Assembly: GCA_037443785.1 (NCBI GenBank)
Contig: JBBINR010000033.1
Span: forward strand, 1-36,777
Direction of reading: 5' to 3'
DNA: 36,777 nt
Origin: JAQUOA01 sp037443785
Lineage (GTDB): Bacteria; Bacteroidota; Ignavibacteria; UBA10030; UBA8401
The notes under the pieces are model-generated. The model did not search any database. It was not told the DNA's origin and saw nothing but the letters and a program-made list of their open reading frames with translations. Numbering within the stretch: the first letter of the stretch is position 1; each line of letters starts with the position of its first letter. Position numbers and translations under genes: made by a program. This document shows positions 1-7,372 of this stretch, in pieces.

Positions 1-521
1 TCCCCGCTTGGTAAAACAACTTCCATTCCCATCACATAATTTTTGGTCACTCCATATTTTAATCCACGGAGCCCTCCGGAATTTTCTGCAACGTTTCCGC
101 CAATCGTGCAAATGTTCATGCTTCCGGGGTCTGGCGGATAGAACAAACCAATTTTTTCAACTTCTTGGTGCAGTGTAGATGTAATGACGCCGAGTTCAAC
201 CCATGCCGTAAGATTTTCCGAATCGATTTCTAAAATGTTATTCCAACGTGACATATCAACAATAATACAATTTTCAACAGGTACTGAACCGCCGCTCAGT
301 CCTGTTCCCGATCCGCGCGGAACAACAGCAAATTTTTCTTTATTAGCGAGTTCGAGAATTTCTGAAATTTGTTCTTTTGTCTCCGGACGAATAATTGCCT
401 CAGGGAGAAAGGATAATAAGGGTGTTCCATCATAGGAATAAACAATTTTATCTTCTTGAGATGTAAAAATGTTTTTCATTCCGACAATTTGATGCAGCGC
501 ATTCAATGTATTTTGGTTCAT
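1..521 (-). CDS. glcD: FAD-linked glycolate oxidase-type subunit (GlcD-like), 3' end cut by window
   Basis: Partial gene: about 173 N-terminal codons are visible and the rest lies beyond position 1. The translation begins MNQNTLNALHQ and contains the FAD-binding PP-loop stretch VVPRGSGTGLSGGS, then PPDPGSMNICTIGGNVAENS and LRGLKYGVTKNYVMGMEVV. These are the conserved N-terminal blocks of the FAD_binding_4 family (GlcD / D-lactate dehydrogenase, normally about 460 residues). Such enzymes oxidise 2-hydroxyacids such as glycolate or D-lactate, often with a GlcE/GlcF-like Fe-S partner, which cannot be seen here. The ATG at 521-519 is the first in-frame start that gives a normal family N-terminus; no good ribosome binding site precedes it. 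It is divergent from the tyrosine phenol-lyase gene and shares a 135-base intergenic region with it. The substrate cannot be decided from this part. Confidence 0.85.
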   Translation of the reverse strand, partial: MNQNTLNALHQIVGMKNIFTSQEDKIVYSYDGTPLLSFLPEAIIRPETKEQISEILELANKEKFAVVPRGSGTGLSGGSVPVENCIIVDMSRWNNILEIDSENLTAWVELGVITSTLHQEVEKIGLFYPPDPGSMNICTIGGNVAENSGGLRGLKYGVTKNYVMGMEVVLPSG

Positions 522-561
522 TGGTCGACCATTTGGAAGAGTCAGGTGAGAAATGTCTTCA

Positions 562-616
562 TTGTTAATCGGAAAACTTTAGGTATATTTATCCGTGCAA
601 TTAACACGAGTATACC
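562..616 (+). promoter_or_regulatory. Probable tpl promoter with overlapping dyad operator
   Basis: TTGTTA (562-567) and TATATT (584-589) are separated by 16 bases and form a plausible -35/-10 pair. TATATTTA also resembles the Bacteroidota TAnnTTTG element. A nested dyad overlaps the -10: GGTATA (582-587) pairs with TATACC (611-616), and inside it CGTG (594-597) pairs with CACG (605-608). The dyad lies 40 bases upstream of the tpl start codon, where a repressor could block initiation. Promoter and operator roles are inferred from position and symmetry only. Confidence 0.4.
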
Positions 617-656
617 AAAATCACTACCTAAAATCAACGTAATCATAGGAGTTCGT

Positions 657-2039
657 ATGTCACTGCAGCGCCGCTCATGGGCAGAACCATTTAAAATAAA
701 ATCAGTTGAACCTTTAAAAATGACGACACGTACAGAGCGTGAAAAATTTATTGTCGAAGCAGGGTACAATACATTTCTTCTCCGCTCGCGTGATGTTTAT
801 ATCGATTTACTTACTGACAGCGGCACGAACGCGATGAGTGATTATCAATGGGCTGGAATGATGCTTGGCGATGAAGCATATGCTGGCAGTGAAAATTATT
901 ATCATTTGGAAGCAAATGTTCAAGAATACTACGGATACAAATATCTTGTTCCGACGCATCAAGGTCGCGGTGCCGAAAATATCATTTCAAAAATTCTTAT
1001 CAAGCCTGGAATGTATGTTCCAGGAAATATGTATTTCACCACAACACGATTGCACCAAGAACTTGCAGGTGGAACATTTGTCGATGTTATTATTGATGAA
1101 GCCCATGATCCTAACAGCACACATCCGTTCAAAGGAAATGTCGATCTTCAAAAATTTGAGAACCTGATTAAAAAAGTTGGTGCAGATAAAGTTGCCTATA
1201 TTACTATCGGGGCAACAGTAAATATGGCCGGCGGCCAACCTATTTCAATGGAAAACTTGAAAGCAGTGCATCACCTTGCTTCCAAAAATGGAATAAAAGT
1301 TGTCCTTGATGCAACGCGCGCGATGGAAAATGCTTTCTTTATTAAGAAACGTGAAAAAGGATTTGAAAATAAAACAATCAAAGAAATTCTTCGGGAGTTG
1401 TGCTCATATTCCGATGCCGCAACTATGAGCGGAAAAAAAGATTTACTTGTCAACATCGGTGGGTTTCTGGCAGTGAATGATTATGATGTATTTGAAGAAG
1501 CAAGAAATATGGTTGTGGTATATGAAGGGCTCCATACGTACGGTGGTCTTGCTGGGCGTGATATGGAAGCAATGGCCCGTGGTATTGTTGAAGCATGCCA
1601 ACTCGATCATTTACAAGCTCGCATTGGCCAGGTTGAGTATGTAGGAAATCGATTGATTGAACTAGGAATTCCGATTGTAAAACCAATAGGCGGTCATGCA
1701 ATTTTTCTGGATGCAAAACAATTTTATCCGCAGATTGAACAAATAAAATTTCCTGCGCAAACACTTGCTGCGGAATTATATCTTGATTCAGGAATCCGCG
1801 CGATGGAGCGCGGTATTGTTTCGGCTGGAAGAAGCAAAGAAACCGGTGACCATTATTTCCCGAAACTTGAACTTGTTCGCTTAACATTTCCCCGCCGTGT
1901 ATACACACAAGCACATTGCGATGTAACGGTAGAATCGGTGTATGAAGTATATCAGAATCGTGAGCGAGTAAAAGGGTTAAAGATGGTGTATGAGCCGAAA
2001 TATCTGCGGTTCTTCCAGGCACGATTTGAAAAACTTTAA
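657..2039 (+). CDS. tpl: Tyrosine phenol-lyase (beta-tyrosinase)
   Basis: PLP-dependent lyase that splits L-tyrosine into phenol, pyruvate and ammonia; 460 residues against 456 in the Citrobacter freundii enzyme. The start at 657 follows TAGGAG (646-651) and gives a family-like N-terminus; a longer in-frame reading from 456 runs antisense over glcD and was rejected. Landmarks sit at a constant +4 offset from C. freundii: PLP lysine K261 in MSGKKD (Lys257), T128 in MYFTTTR (Thr124), R385 in AMERG (Arg381, which selects the phenol side chain) and F452-F453 in RFFQAR (Phe448/449). These residues separate it from tryptophanase, whose paralogue lies at 27786-29156. It is a cytoplasmic tetramer in known cases. 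Monocistronic: a divergent gene lies upstream and a convergent one downstream. Confidence 0.93.
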   Translation: MSLQRRSWAEPFKIKSVEPLKMTTRTEREKFIVEAGYNTFLLRSRDVYIDLLTDSGTNAMSDYQWAGMMLGDEAYAGSENYYHLEANVQEYYGYKYLVPTHQGRGAENIISKILIKPGMYVPGNMYFTTTRLHQELAGGTFVDVIIDEAHDPNSTHPFKGNVDLQKFENLIKKVGADKVAYITIGATVNMAGGQPISMENLKAVHHLASKNGIKVVLDATRAMENAFFIKKREKGFENKTIKEILRELCSYSDAATMSGKKDLLVNIGGFLAVNDYDVFEEARNMVVVYEGLHTYGGLAGRDMEAMARGIVEACQLDHLQARIGQVEYVGNRLIELGIPIVKPIGGHAIFLDAKQFYPQIEQIKFPAQTLAAELYLDSGIRAMERGIVSAGRSKETGDHYFPKLELVRLTFPRRVYTQAHCDVTVESVYEVYQNRERVKGLKMVYEPKYLRFFQARFEKL

Positions 2040-2046
2040 AATAAAA

Positions 2047-2075
2047 AATCCCCGAAGTTTACACCTTCGGGGATT
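2047..2075 (-). terminator. Rho-independent terminator of the outer-membrane protein gene
   Basis: A perfect 11-base stem (2047-2057 with 2065-2075) with a 7-base loop lies between two convergent genes. On the minus strand it is followed by TTTTTTAT, so it should terminate the gene at 2090-2872. On the plus strand it follows tpl closely but lacks a good T run. Confidence 0.8.
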
Positions 2076-2089
2076 CTGGTTCATTACTT

Positions 2090-2872
2090 TTACCAGCCAA
2101 AAAACCCGAACATTATTCCTGCATTAATTGTATAACCCTGTGGTTTGATTTTTGACGAAACATTATCAAGTGTGAATTGGGAGTCCAATTTCCAATCCGG
2201 ACTAAAATAAACCGGATAGCCGACGCCGATTCTTAATTGCAACCAGGTCAACAATGTATATTCAACATTTACATGAGGATTAAAAACTCCAAATCCGCCT
2301 GTTAGGTGCCGTGTATAATTTGTTGTTGTCTTTGATGTATCACCAAAATCATTCCACACATTATTCCAATCTTTAAATCCTCCATTATCTCTCGTCATCC
2401 GTATATCAAGTGACCCGCCGCCGATACTTGCTCCAACGGCAACATCTAATCTGTGGGCAACGGGAACAACATAATCCACTAAAAAACCGCCATATGAAAC
2501 ACTGTATTCAACTTCTTTCTTTAGTGGATTTGAACCGGCAATAGATTGAATGACGCTGACAGTTTTTGATCCGGCTGCTCCAAATCCCCCAAATCGTACA
2601 TTCTTTAAAAACATAATGTAGCCATACCCCTCCCCGCCAACCAAATATATCGGATCATTTCCCAGCGCAGGAAGATTTGCCTTTGTAAGAAATTTATCAA
2701 TCTCTTTGTTATCGAACATGGTAACGATTGGCGTTACTCCCCCAGCTCCTCCAACTTTTGTTGGTAGTGGTCGTGTATATTCTCGGTCTTGATTGTCATC
2801 GCCATCGTCCTGAGCCAGTAATGGAGCATAAACGATCACACTCATAAAAAGTAAATAAATATATTTGTTCAT
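2090..2872 (-). CDS. Secreted protein, probable outer-membrane beta-barrel
   Basis: 260 residues starting at an ATG preceded by AAAGGAG. Residues 1-20 (MNKYIYLLFMSVIVYAPLLA) form a lipid-compatible signal peptide without a lipobox cysteine, followed by a short acidic Asp/Gly-rich stretch. The rest is rich in Gly and aromatic residues with alternating hydrophobic strands, for example YLVGGEGYGYIMF and VNVEYTLLTWLQLRIGVGYP, and it ends in MFGFFGW with a terminal aromatic residue as in BAM-inserted barrels. The final third resembles the conserved end of small putative outer-membrane proteins in the Bacteroidota/Ignavibacteria region, but no characterised family is recognised. It has its own terminator and an inverted repeat in its upstream region (2948-2980). 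Function unknown. Confidence 0.75.
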   Translation of the reverse strand: MNKYIYLLFMSVIVYAPLLAQDDGDDNQDREYTRPLPTKVGGAGGVTPIVTMFDNKEIDKFLTKANLPALGNDPIYLVGGEGYGYIMFLKNVRFGGFGAAGSKTVSVIQSIAGSNPLKKEVEYSVSYGGFLVDYVVPVAHRLDVAVGASIGGGSLDIRMTRDNGGFKDWNNVWNDFGDTSKTTTNYTRHLTGGFGVFNPHVNVEYTLLTWLQLRIGVGYPVYFSPDWKLDSQFTLDNVSSKIKPQGYTINAGIMFGFFGW

Positions 2873-2947
2873 TGAAAACTCCTTTAGTAATGATTATTGA
2901 AGTTCATAACATTATGTCTCCATACGGAAACAGTTACTAAGAGTTGC

Positions 2948-2980
2948 GTTGTGACGTCGTAACGTAATAGCTGTCACAAC
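2948..2980. repeat. Inverted repeat GTTGTGAC / GTCACAAC
   Basis: Perfect 8-base arms (2948-2955 and 2973-2980) are separated by 17 bases. The right arm overlaps the stop codon of the HD-domain gene and the left arm lies about 75 bases upstream of the outer-membrane protein gene. No T run follows on either strand, so a regulator site is at least as likely as a terminator. Confidence 0.4.
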
Positions 2981-3531
2981 CCAAGTGCAGCGGCATTATT
3001 AGAAAGGGCATTAATAACAAAACGGATATGTTCGTCCATTTCAACACCAAGTTCGGCAGCTCCTTGAATAATATCATCTCTGCTTACATTTCGAGCAAAA
3101 GCTTTATCTTTTAGTTTTTTTTTCACAGAAGAAACTTCGACTGATGCAATTTTTTTATCAGGTTTCACCAACGAACACGCCACTAAAAAACCGCAAAGTT
3201 CATCACAGGCAAAAAGTGCCTTCGCCAGTAAAGATCCTCTTTTAATATTCGTGTAACTTGCATGCCCAAGAATTGCAATTCGCATTTCTTCGGGATAGCC
3301 TTTTGCCTTTAAGATTTCAGAACCTTTCAGCGGATGATCGGGCGGATTCGGATATTTTTCATAATCAAAATCATGAAGGAGTCCGGTGATTCCCCACAGT
3401 TCTTCATCCTGAATAAATTTTTTAGCATATGCTCGCATTGCAGTTTCAACACACAGCATATGTTTACGAAGGCTTTCACTGGCGGTATATTCTTGCATCA
3501 GTGTAAGAGCAGCATTTCGATTAAGTATCAT
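2974..3531 (-). CDS. HD-domain metal-dependent phosphohydrolase
   Basis: 185 residues. The HD signature is clear: H24 (RKHML), H53-D54 in LLHDFDYEKYP, H66 in PPDHPLKG, H90 in ILGHASY and D110 in FACDELCG. This is the HDIG-type metal ligand set, expected to hydrolyse a phosphoester (nucleotide or cyclic nucleotide) in the cytoplasm; the substrate is not known. The C-terminal part (about residues 125-185) is helical and ends in an Ala-rich tail. It lies 72 bases downstream of the small GTPase gene on the same strand, so it may be the last gene of the signalling transcript, but it has no coupled start and no strong Shine-Dalgarno sequence. It contains no GGDEF, EAL or HD-GYP extension. Confidence 0.85.
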   Translation of the reverse strand: MILNRNAALTLMQEYTASESLRKHMLCVETAMRAYAKKFIQDEELWGITGLLHDFDYEKYPNPPDHPLKGSEILKAKGYPEEMRIAILGHASYTNIKRGSLLAKALFACDELCGFLVACSLVKPDKKIASVEVSSVKKKLKDKAFARNVSRDDIIQGAAELGVEMDEHIRFVINALSNNAAALGL

Positions 3532-3603
3532 GAAATTAAGTTTAATAGTAACAGTAGAGAAATCCTATACCCAGAAATTCTTGCCGTACTGGCTGAAGGA
3601 AAG

Positions 3604-4161
3604 TTAAGACTGGGCGGCTGCTTTGTCAATAGCCAAACTCAACAATGCGATAAGCGCAGTTCGAACATCTTCTTTTTGAGTTGTATTACAGGGAATTGCA
3701 AACAAATCCTGTTTGTCAATCAGTTTGAGCACTTCCTTGTATTCTATACTCGTCGGCAAATCAAGTTTTGTAACGCAGAGAAGATACGGAAGATTAAATC
3801 GTTCAGAAAAATATTTAATAATTTTTTTTGTGTTTGAAATGCTGTCAAGATCCGTACTGTCGGCTAAAAAAATCACGCCAAACGCTCCTTCAACAAGAAC
3901 ATCCCACATAAAATTAAAACGCTCTTGTCCGGGAGTTGCATAGATATGCAGGATTACATCTTCGTCAATTGTTCGGCGGCCGTAATCCATTGCAACAGTT
4001 GTTTGCCCTTTTAAAACTTTCACGTTTTCTTCGGTCGCATATTCATCTGTGGTAATGGGGTCAAATTCGCTGATAGTTTTTACAAAAGTCGTTTTCCCAG
4101 AATTTACCGAACCGGAGATGACTAATTTAAAATAGGCAGTATTAGTTGATGTGGTGCTCAT
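3604..4161 (-). CDS. Small Ras-like GTPase, COG2229/CvnD-type
   Basis: 185 residues. Visible motifs are P-loop GSVNSGKTT (17-25), the family block TTVAMDYGR (54-62), switch II ATPGQERF (75-82) where Thr replaces the usual Asp of DxxG, and the guanine-specificity motif TKLD (131-134). This combination is typical of the bacterial/archaeal GTPases grouped as COG2229, which include CvnD of Streptomyces conservons and are relatives of MglA. Partners are normally Roadblock/LC7 proteins that act on or with the GTPase, and two such genes lie in this locus. The start ATG overlaps the stop of the upstream gene by four bases (ATGA), indicating translational coupling. It is likely the output switch of the locus. 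No membrane anchor or lipidation motif is seen. Confidence 0.9.
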   Translation of the reverse strand: MSTTSTNTAYFKLVISGSVNSGKTTFVKTISEFDPITTDEYATEENVKVLKGQTTVAMDYGRRTIDEDVILHIYATPGQERFNFMWDVLVEGAFGVIFLADSTDLDSISNTKKIIKYFSERFNLPYLLCVTKLDLPTSIEYKEVLKLIDKQDLFAIPCNTTQKEDVRTALIALLSLAIDKAAAQS

Positions 4162-4985
4162 AATTGTTTTATGTTTCTCAATATTTTTTTGAGATTTTCA
4201 ATCTTCGTTTTGTTTGCAGCAGTGCCGCCATCTTTCTTTAACTCTGTTGGAAGCGGAATGATTGGAGTCGTTGGGATGCCATCGCCTTTTGATTCTTGTA
4301 CCCGTTTTATTTCCGGTTCAAATGGAAATATTTTTGCCTTGTCACTTGGTTGAATCTCCATCTCTTCTTTCTTGGTCGGCTCTTCAATCTTTTTATCAAA
4401 GGATTCCCAAGCAATAGTCGGTTCCTCATTACTTCGCACTGACGGAATTTTCAATCTTTCAAGTGTGACATAACCAAGCAAAGACATTCGAAGTAAGCTG
4501 CGAAAGTAGTGTATGCAATTTGTTGTTTCAAAATCCTGCAAGAACAAATTTGCCGATTTTGCTTTTACTTGAAAATAAAAAACAACAATGCTATCCACAC
4601 TATCCTGAGAAAAAAGAGAAAAATCTTTTATTGGATGTTTTGTTTTTGTAACGGTCATCGAATCAATATCTTTGAAGAGCAGAAAAATGTCTTCATCATG
4701 AATTCGATTGACGGATTCCCACACAAATTGGTGAACATCGAAAAAAAGGATCGGCTCGGATGGCAACGCCCCTATTGAGGAGGAACTAATGTCAAAATTT
4801 CCAAATAATAAATCCTTAAGGATTTTATGGAATAATTTAATATTCTTGTTATATAATAGCCGATCACCAGCCAATATAAATTCAAACGATGATGGGGCAT
4901 GGCGAAGTGAGAATTTTATCTTATGAGGTGAACCTGTAGAGGAGGTATCCAAAATGTCCGCAAATTTTGAAATTTGTTCTATCAC
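4158..4985 (-). CDS. Unknown protein coupled to Roadblock and GTPase genes; possible DUF4388/PATAN-like N-terminus
   Basis: 275 residues with a GTG start (4985-4983) that overlaps the Roadblock stop codon as GTGA; its own stop overlaps the GTPase start. Such double coupling suggests a fixed stoichiometry within one complex. Residues 1 to about 175 look folded (FEFILAGDRLLY, LKDLLFGNFDIS, FVWESVNRIHDEDIF). The order 'dLL..G.F.i' then 'WE..RI.DE' recalls the end of DUF4388 (PATAN) domains, but the resemblance is weak. From about 185 onward the protein is low-complexity, rich in Lys, Glu and Pro, and ends in a basic stretch (KIENLKKILRNIKQL). No catalytic motif or membrane segment is seen. It could be an adaptor between the Roadblock protein and the GTPase; this is inference. 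Confidence 0.7.
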   Translation of the reverse strand: MIEQISKFADILDTSSTGSPHKIKFSLRHAPSSFEFILAGDRLLYNKNIKLFHKILKDLLFGNFDISSSSIGALPSEPILFFDVHQFVWESVNRIHDEDIFLLFKDIDSMTVTKTKHPIKDFSLFSQDSVDSIVVFYFQVKAKSANLFLQDFETTNCIHYFRSLLRMSLLGYVTLERLKIPSVRSNEEPTIAWESFDKKIEEPTKKEEMEIQPSDKAKIFPFEPEIKRVQESKGDGIPTTPIIPLPTELKKDGGTAANKTKIENLKKILRNIKQL

Positions 4986-5359
4986 AAATCTTCGCCTTCA
5001 AAATTTTTTGCAATTTCTGATGCAGCTTTTCGCGCATAGAGATTTAACATCCCTAAATTTCCCGCGTTCGACATATGAACGATTAACACAGATCGATCGC
5101 CAGCACTGTAGACTGATAACATTCCTTCGGTAGATTGCAAAACCACCTGTAATAATCCGCCGCGGGAAAGTATTTCAATCGCTTTTTTCCCCAATCCAAG
5201 CAGAGCAGAGCCTACAGCGCCAACTTTATCAATTTCAATATTATTCGACCATTGGGCATCGATCACTTTACCATCTGAAGTAACAACACTCAACCCATCA
5301 ATTTCGGGAACATCATTTCGAAGTGTGGTAAAAATCTGTTGTAAGAATTGTTTATCCAT
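4982..5359 (-). CDS. Roadblock/LC7-domain protein B
   Basis: 125 residues covering a single Roadblock/LC7 fold: helix FLQQIFTTLRNDVPEID, strand pair GLSVVTSDGKVID, central helix VGAVGSALLGLGKKAIEILS, then strands LLQVVLQSTEGMLSVYSAG and SVLIVHMSN, and a final helix. In bacteria these proteins dimerise and bind MglA/COG2229-type GTPases, as activators or scaffolds. It lies 16 bases after the response regulator gene and overlaps the next gene by four bases (GTGA). Position and coupling make it the probable partner of the GTPase at 3604-4161. The ribosome binding site is weak, consistent with translation from an upstream ribosome. Confidence 0.88.
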   Translation of the reverse strand: MDKQFLQQIFTTLRNDVPEIDGLSVVTSDGKVIDAQWSNNIEIDKVGAVGSALLGLGKKAIEILSRGGLLQVVLQSTEGMLSVYSAGDRSVLIVHMSNAGNLGMLNLYARKAASEIAKNFEGEDL

Positions 5360-5375
5360 AGAAGACGATTTTTAT

Positions 5376-6176
5376 TTATGAGACAGGCAGAGAAATTTCT
5401 TTTACAACATTATCAACCGTAATGCGTAAAAGACCATGAGTCGTCTGTATTGGAGCTTCAATATGAATAAATATTTTCGGTGAAACGATGTTTCTATAAA
5501 TCAATCGATCCGTTTCATCAGAAAACAATATTTCTTTCGGCCCGTATTGTTCACCGGACAATGATTTCCAGAGGCTCTTTATTGACGTAAAAAAAGTTAC
5601 TGCATTATCCGCAAAATGTGACTCAACGACAGCCACACTTTGAGGCATTTTGCTGTACATTTTTCCTGTTGATGGATTGGCAACAATAACATTCTTGGCT
5701 TCAGAAAACCGATCAAAAATATTTTTAGTAATCAATTCGTACACATCGATCGCTTTTTCTTCTTTTGCCGTATCGTTCACTTCAGCCTGTCGTTCACTAA
5801 TTGTTTGAGATAATATTGTGCTTTGAGCTGAAAACTTATTCAGCATTGCTTGTAATTTGTCAAACTGAATTGGTTTCCCAAGAATATTAGTAATTCCTTG
5901 GTCCGAAAAATATTTTATAAACCCTTCATTGTAGTATGCCGACATGATGATAAAATGCGGTTTTTTCTTTTGCGTATTGAGCCATGTAATAAGTTCACCG
6001 CCATCTAAATTTGGCATAATCAAATCTGAAATAACGATATCGATTGGAGCAGTTTCTAAAACTTTTTGGGCCTGTATGCCATCATGTGCCGAAACAACGT
6101 CATAGCCCCACTTTTGAAGAAGTGCAGACAAGGTTACAACGAGGTCCTTTTCATCATCAACGAGAAGAATTTTCAT
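5376..6176 (-). CDS. Response regulator with novel, possibly Roadblock-like C-terminal domain
   Basis: 266 residues; the start is preceded by CAGGAG. Residues 1 to about 115 are a receiver domain: acidic pocket D7-D8, phospho-acceptor D51 in VISDLIMP, S79 in IIMSAYY and K101 in LGKPIQ. A linker with Gln/Glu/Lys (about 115-145) leads to a C-terminal domain (about 145-266) that is not a DNA-binding, GGDEF, HD-GYP or CheB/CheC output. Its pattern (helix, then AKNVIVANPSTGKMYS, helix, then strands) resembles the strand-turn-strand start of Roadblock domains, so it may be a divergent Roadblock/longin fold that contacts the neighbouring Roadblock or GTPase. The likely phosphodonor is the hybrid kinase at 11145-13526, which has its own receiver. 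The output role is inferred. Confidence 0.85.
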   Translation of the reverse strand: MKILLVDDEKDLVVTLSALLQKWGYDVVSAHDGIQAQKVLETAPIDIVISDLIMPNLDGGELITWLNTQKKKPHFIIMSAYYNEGFIKYFSDQGITNILGKPIQFDKLQAMLNKFSAQSTILSQTISERQAEVNDTAKEEKAIDVYELITKNIFDRFSEAKNVIVANPSTGKMYSKMPQSVAVVESHFADNAVTFFTSIKSLWKSLSGEQYGPKEILFSDETDRLIYRNIVSPKIFIHIEAPIQTTHGLLRITVDNVVKEISLPVS

Positions 6177-6201
6177 TGTTTAGTCTCCTGTTCAGAAAAT
6201 C

Positions 6202-6555
6202 CTATTGAACAAATTGTTCAATTTTTTGTTTTACTGTATCACGCGCCCAGCCGGTTGTAATGCCACCGCTCCGTAAAAGGACAAAGCAGAGCAACGGTGA
6301 ATGCAAGAACCGTCTCATAAGTAAAATCCATTGATCGTCTTGGGTCATCACCTCAACACACTTTCCCTCGGTTTTCAATGCTTCATTAAATACGGCATTA
6401 CATTGAGTAGCAAGCGATCCATCTGCATTCGTAGGAGGGTTTCCAAATTCAGCCACCGGGATTTTTTTCTCTGTATCAAAAATACATCCCCACCGATAGC
6501 TTAACAATTCAGCTTCCAACATTTTAAGGAATTCAGAATATTTTTGATCTTCCAT
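6202..6555 (-). CDS. Small unknown protein, possible divergent Roadblock fold
   Basis: 117 residues; a good AAAGGA precedes the start. The order of secondary structure (helix KYSEFLKMLEAEL, strands WGCIFDTEKKIPVAEF, helix SLATQCNAVFNEAL, strands CVEVMTQDDQWILLMRRF and LLCFVLLRSGG, helix TVKQKIEQFV) matches a Roadblock/LC7 domain, although sequence similarity to the two clear Roadblock proteins in the locus is low. It lies 11 bases after the PhnD-like gene and 25 bases before the response regulator, so it is surely in the same transcript. No enzymatic motif is visible. The Roadblock reading is fold-level inference; otherwise it is a hypothetical protein. Confidence 0.7.
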   Translation of the reverse strand: MEDQKYSEFLKMLEAELLSYRWGCIFDTEKKIPVAEFGNPPTNADGSLATQCNAVFNEALKTEGKCVEVMTQDDQWILLMRRFLHSPLLCFVLLRSGGITTGWARDTVKQKIEQFVQ

Positions 6556-6566
6556 CGTATTTTCCT

Positions 6567-7319
6567 TTATTCTTTTTCGACCAATGTGTCCATCAAGTCA
6601 ATCATAAATTCGACATCTTCTTGTTCTAACAAATCCCAACCCTTCATGCATAGTGCTTCCAGTGCACTCTTTCCTTCTGGATCAGAGGACATTTTAACCA
6701 GGGCGTTTTGTAATTTTTCTTTTAACGGAATCATTTTATTCCCGACCAGGAGCGCATGATGAACCATATAAATCTGACTTGTCACCAATGGACGCAACTG
6801 CTTTTTCACAAGGTCGGAAAGATCATCATAAGTCGATTTTAAAAAGAAACCGATATCAGCAGTTCCGCCAATTAAATCCTGTGCGATGCGCATGTACGAA
6901 TCGCGGACGGTGATTACCGTATTGACTTTACTTAAATCGGCTGGTTCAATCATTATCATCGCCATCATATGAACATTTGGATCTTCAGTTGTCGATATCC
7001 TTGTCTGCGGTTTTAAATCTTCAACTCTTTTAAACGGACTTGATTCGGTTACGGCAATAATCGCCTCGTCGGTTAACTCCCGCGGACGAGCGACTGCCTT
7101 AAATCCATGCTTTCTCACTAACGTAGCAGCGTCATACGGATTTGAATAAATTAAATCCACCTTTTTTTCTTCAATAACTTTTCGTTGACTTTCAAAATCG
7201 TCAAACAGTTCAAGATGAATTTGTTCGCCGAGATTGCGCTGTAGCCATGTGTTAACAAGAAACCAATCTGAAATATGCAGAGGGCTAAAATCCGGACTTA
7301 CTGTAAAGAAGAATGCCAT
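6567..7319 (-). CDS. PhnD-like phosphate/phosphonate-binding-family protein without signal peptide
   Basis: 250 residues. The sequence follows the PhnD / phosphonate-ABC periplasmic binding family: FFFTVSPDFSP at the N-terminus, FDDFESQRKVIEEKKVDLIYSNPYDAATLVRKHGF in the ligand-cleft region (about 40-75), ISTTEDPNVHMMAMI and DIGFFLKSTYDDL. Normal family members are exported and work with PhnC/PhnE. Here the protein begins directly with the first beta-strand, has no signal peptide or lipobox, is shorter than usual, and no permease or ATPase gene is near. The start is well defined by AGAAAGGA upstream. A cytoplasmic ligand sensor for the signalling locus is the best reading; the ligand is unknown and need not be a phosphonate. 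Confidence 0.85.
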   Translation of the reverse strand: MAFFFTVSPDFSPLHISDWFLVNTWLQRNLGEQIHLELFDDFESQRKVIEEKKVDLIYSNPYDAATLVRKHGFKAVARPRELTDEAIIAVTESSPFKRVEDLKPQTRISTTEDPNVHMMAMIMIEPADLSKVNTVITVRDSYMRIAQDLIGGTADIGFFLKSTYDDLSDLVKKQLRPLVTSQIYMVHHALLVGNKMIPLKEKLQNALVKMSSDPEGKSALEALCMKGWDLLEQEDVEFMIDLMDTLVEKE

Positions 7320-7372
7320 AATAGTCTTTCCTTTCTAACACTGCACAAACCGAGAATTACGTGCTCGTGATA

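Noticed and set aside
456..656. N-terminal extension of tyrosine phenol-lyase upstream of 657
   Set aside because: The extra residues run antisense to the start of glcD and through the promoter region, have no family counterpart, and a good Shine-Dalgarno lies right before 657.
1450..2022. 190-codon open frame on the minus strand inside tpl
   Set aside because: It is fully antisense to a well-conserved enzyme gene and resembles no protein family.
3334..3837. 167-codon plus-strand open frame
   Set aside because: It lies across the HD-domain and GTPase genes on the other strand and shows no family features.
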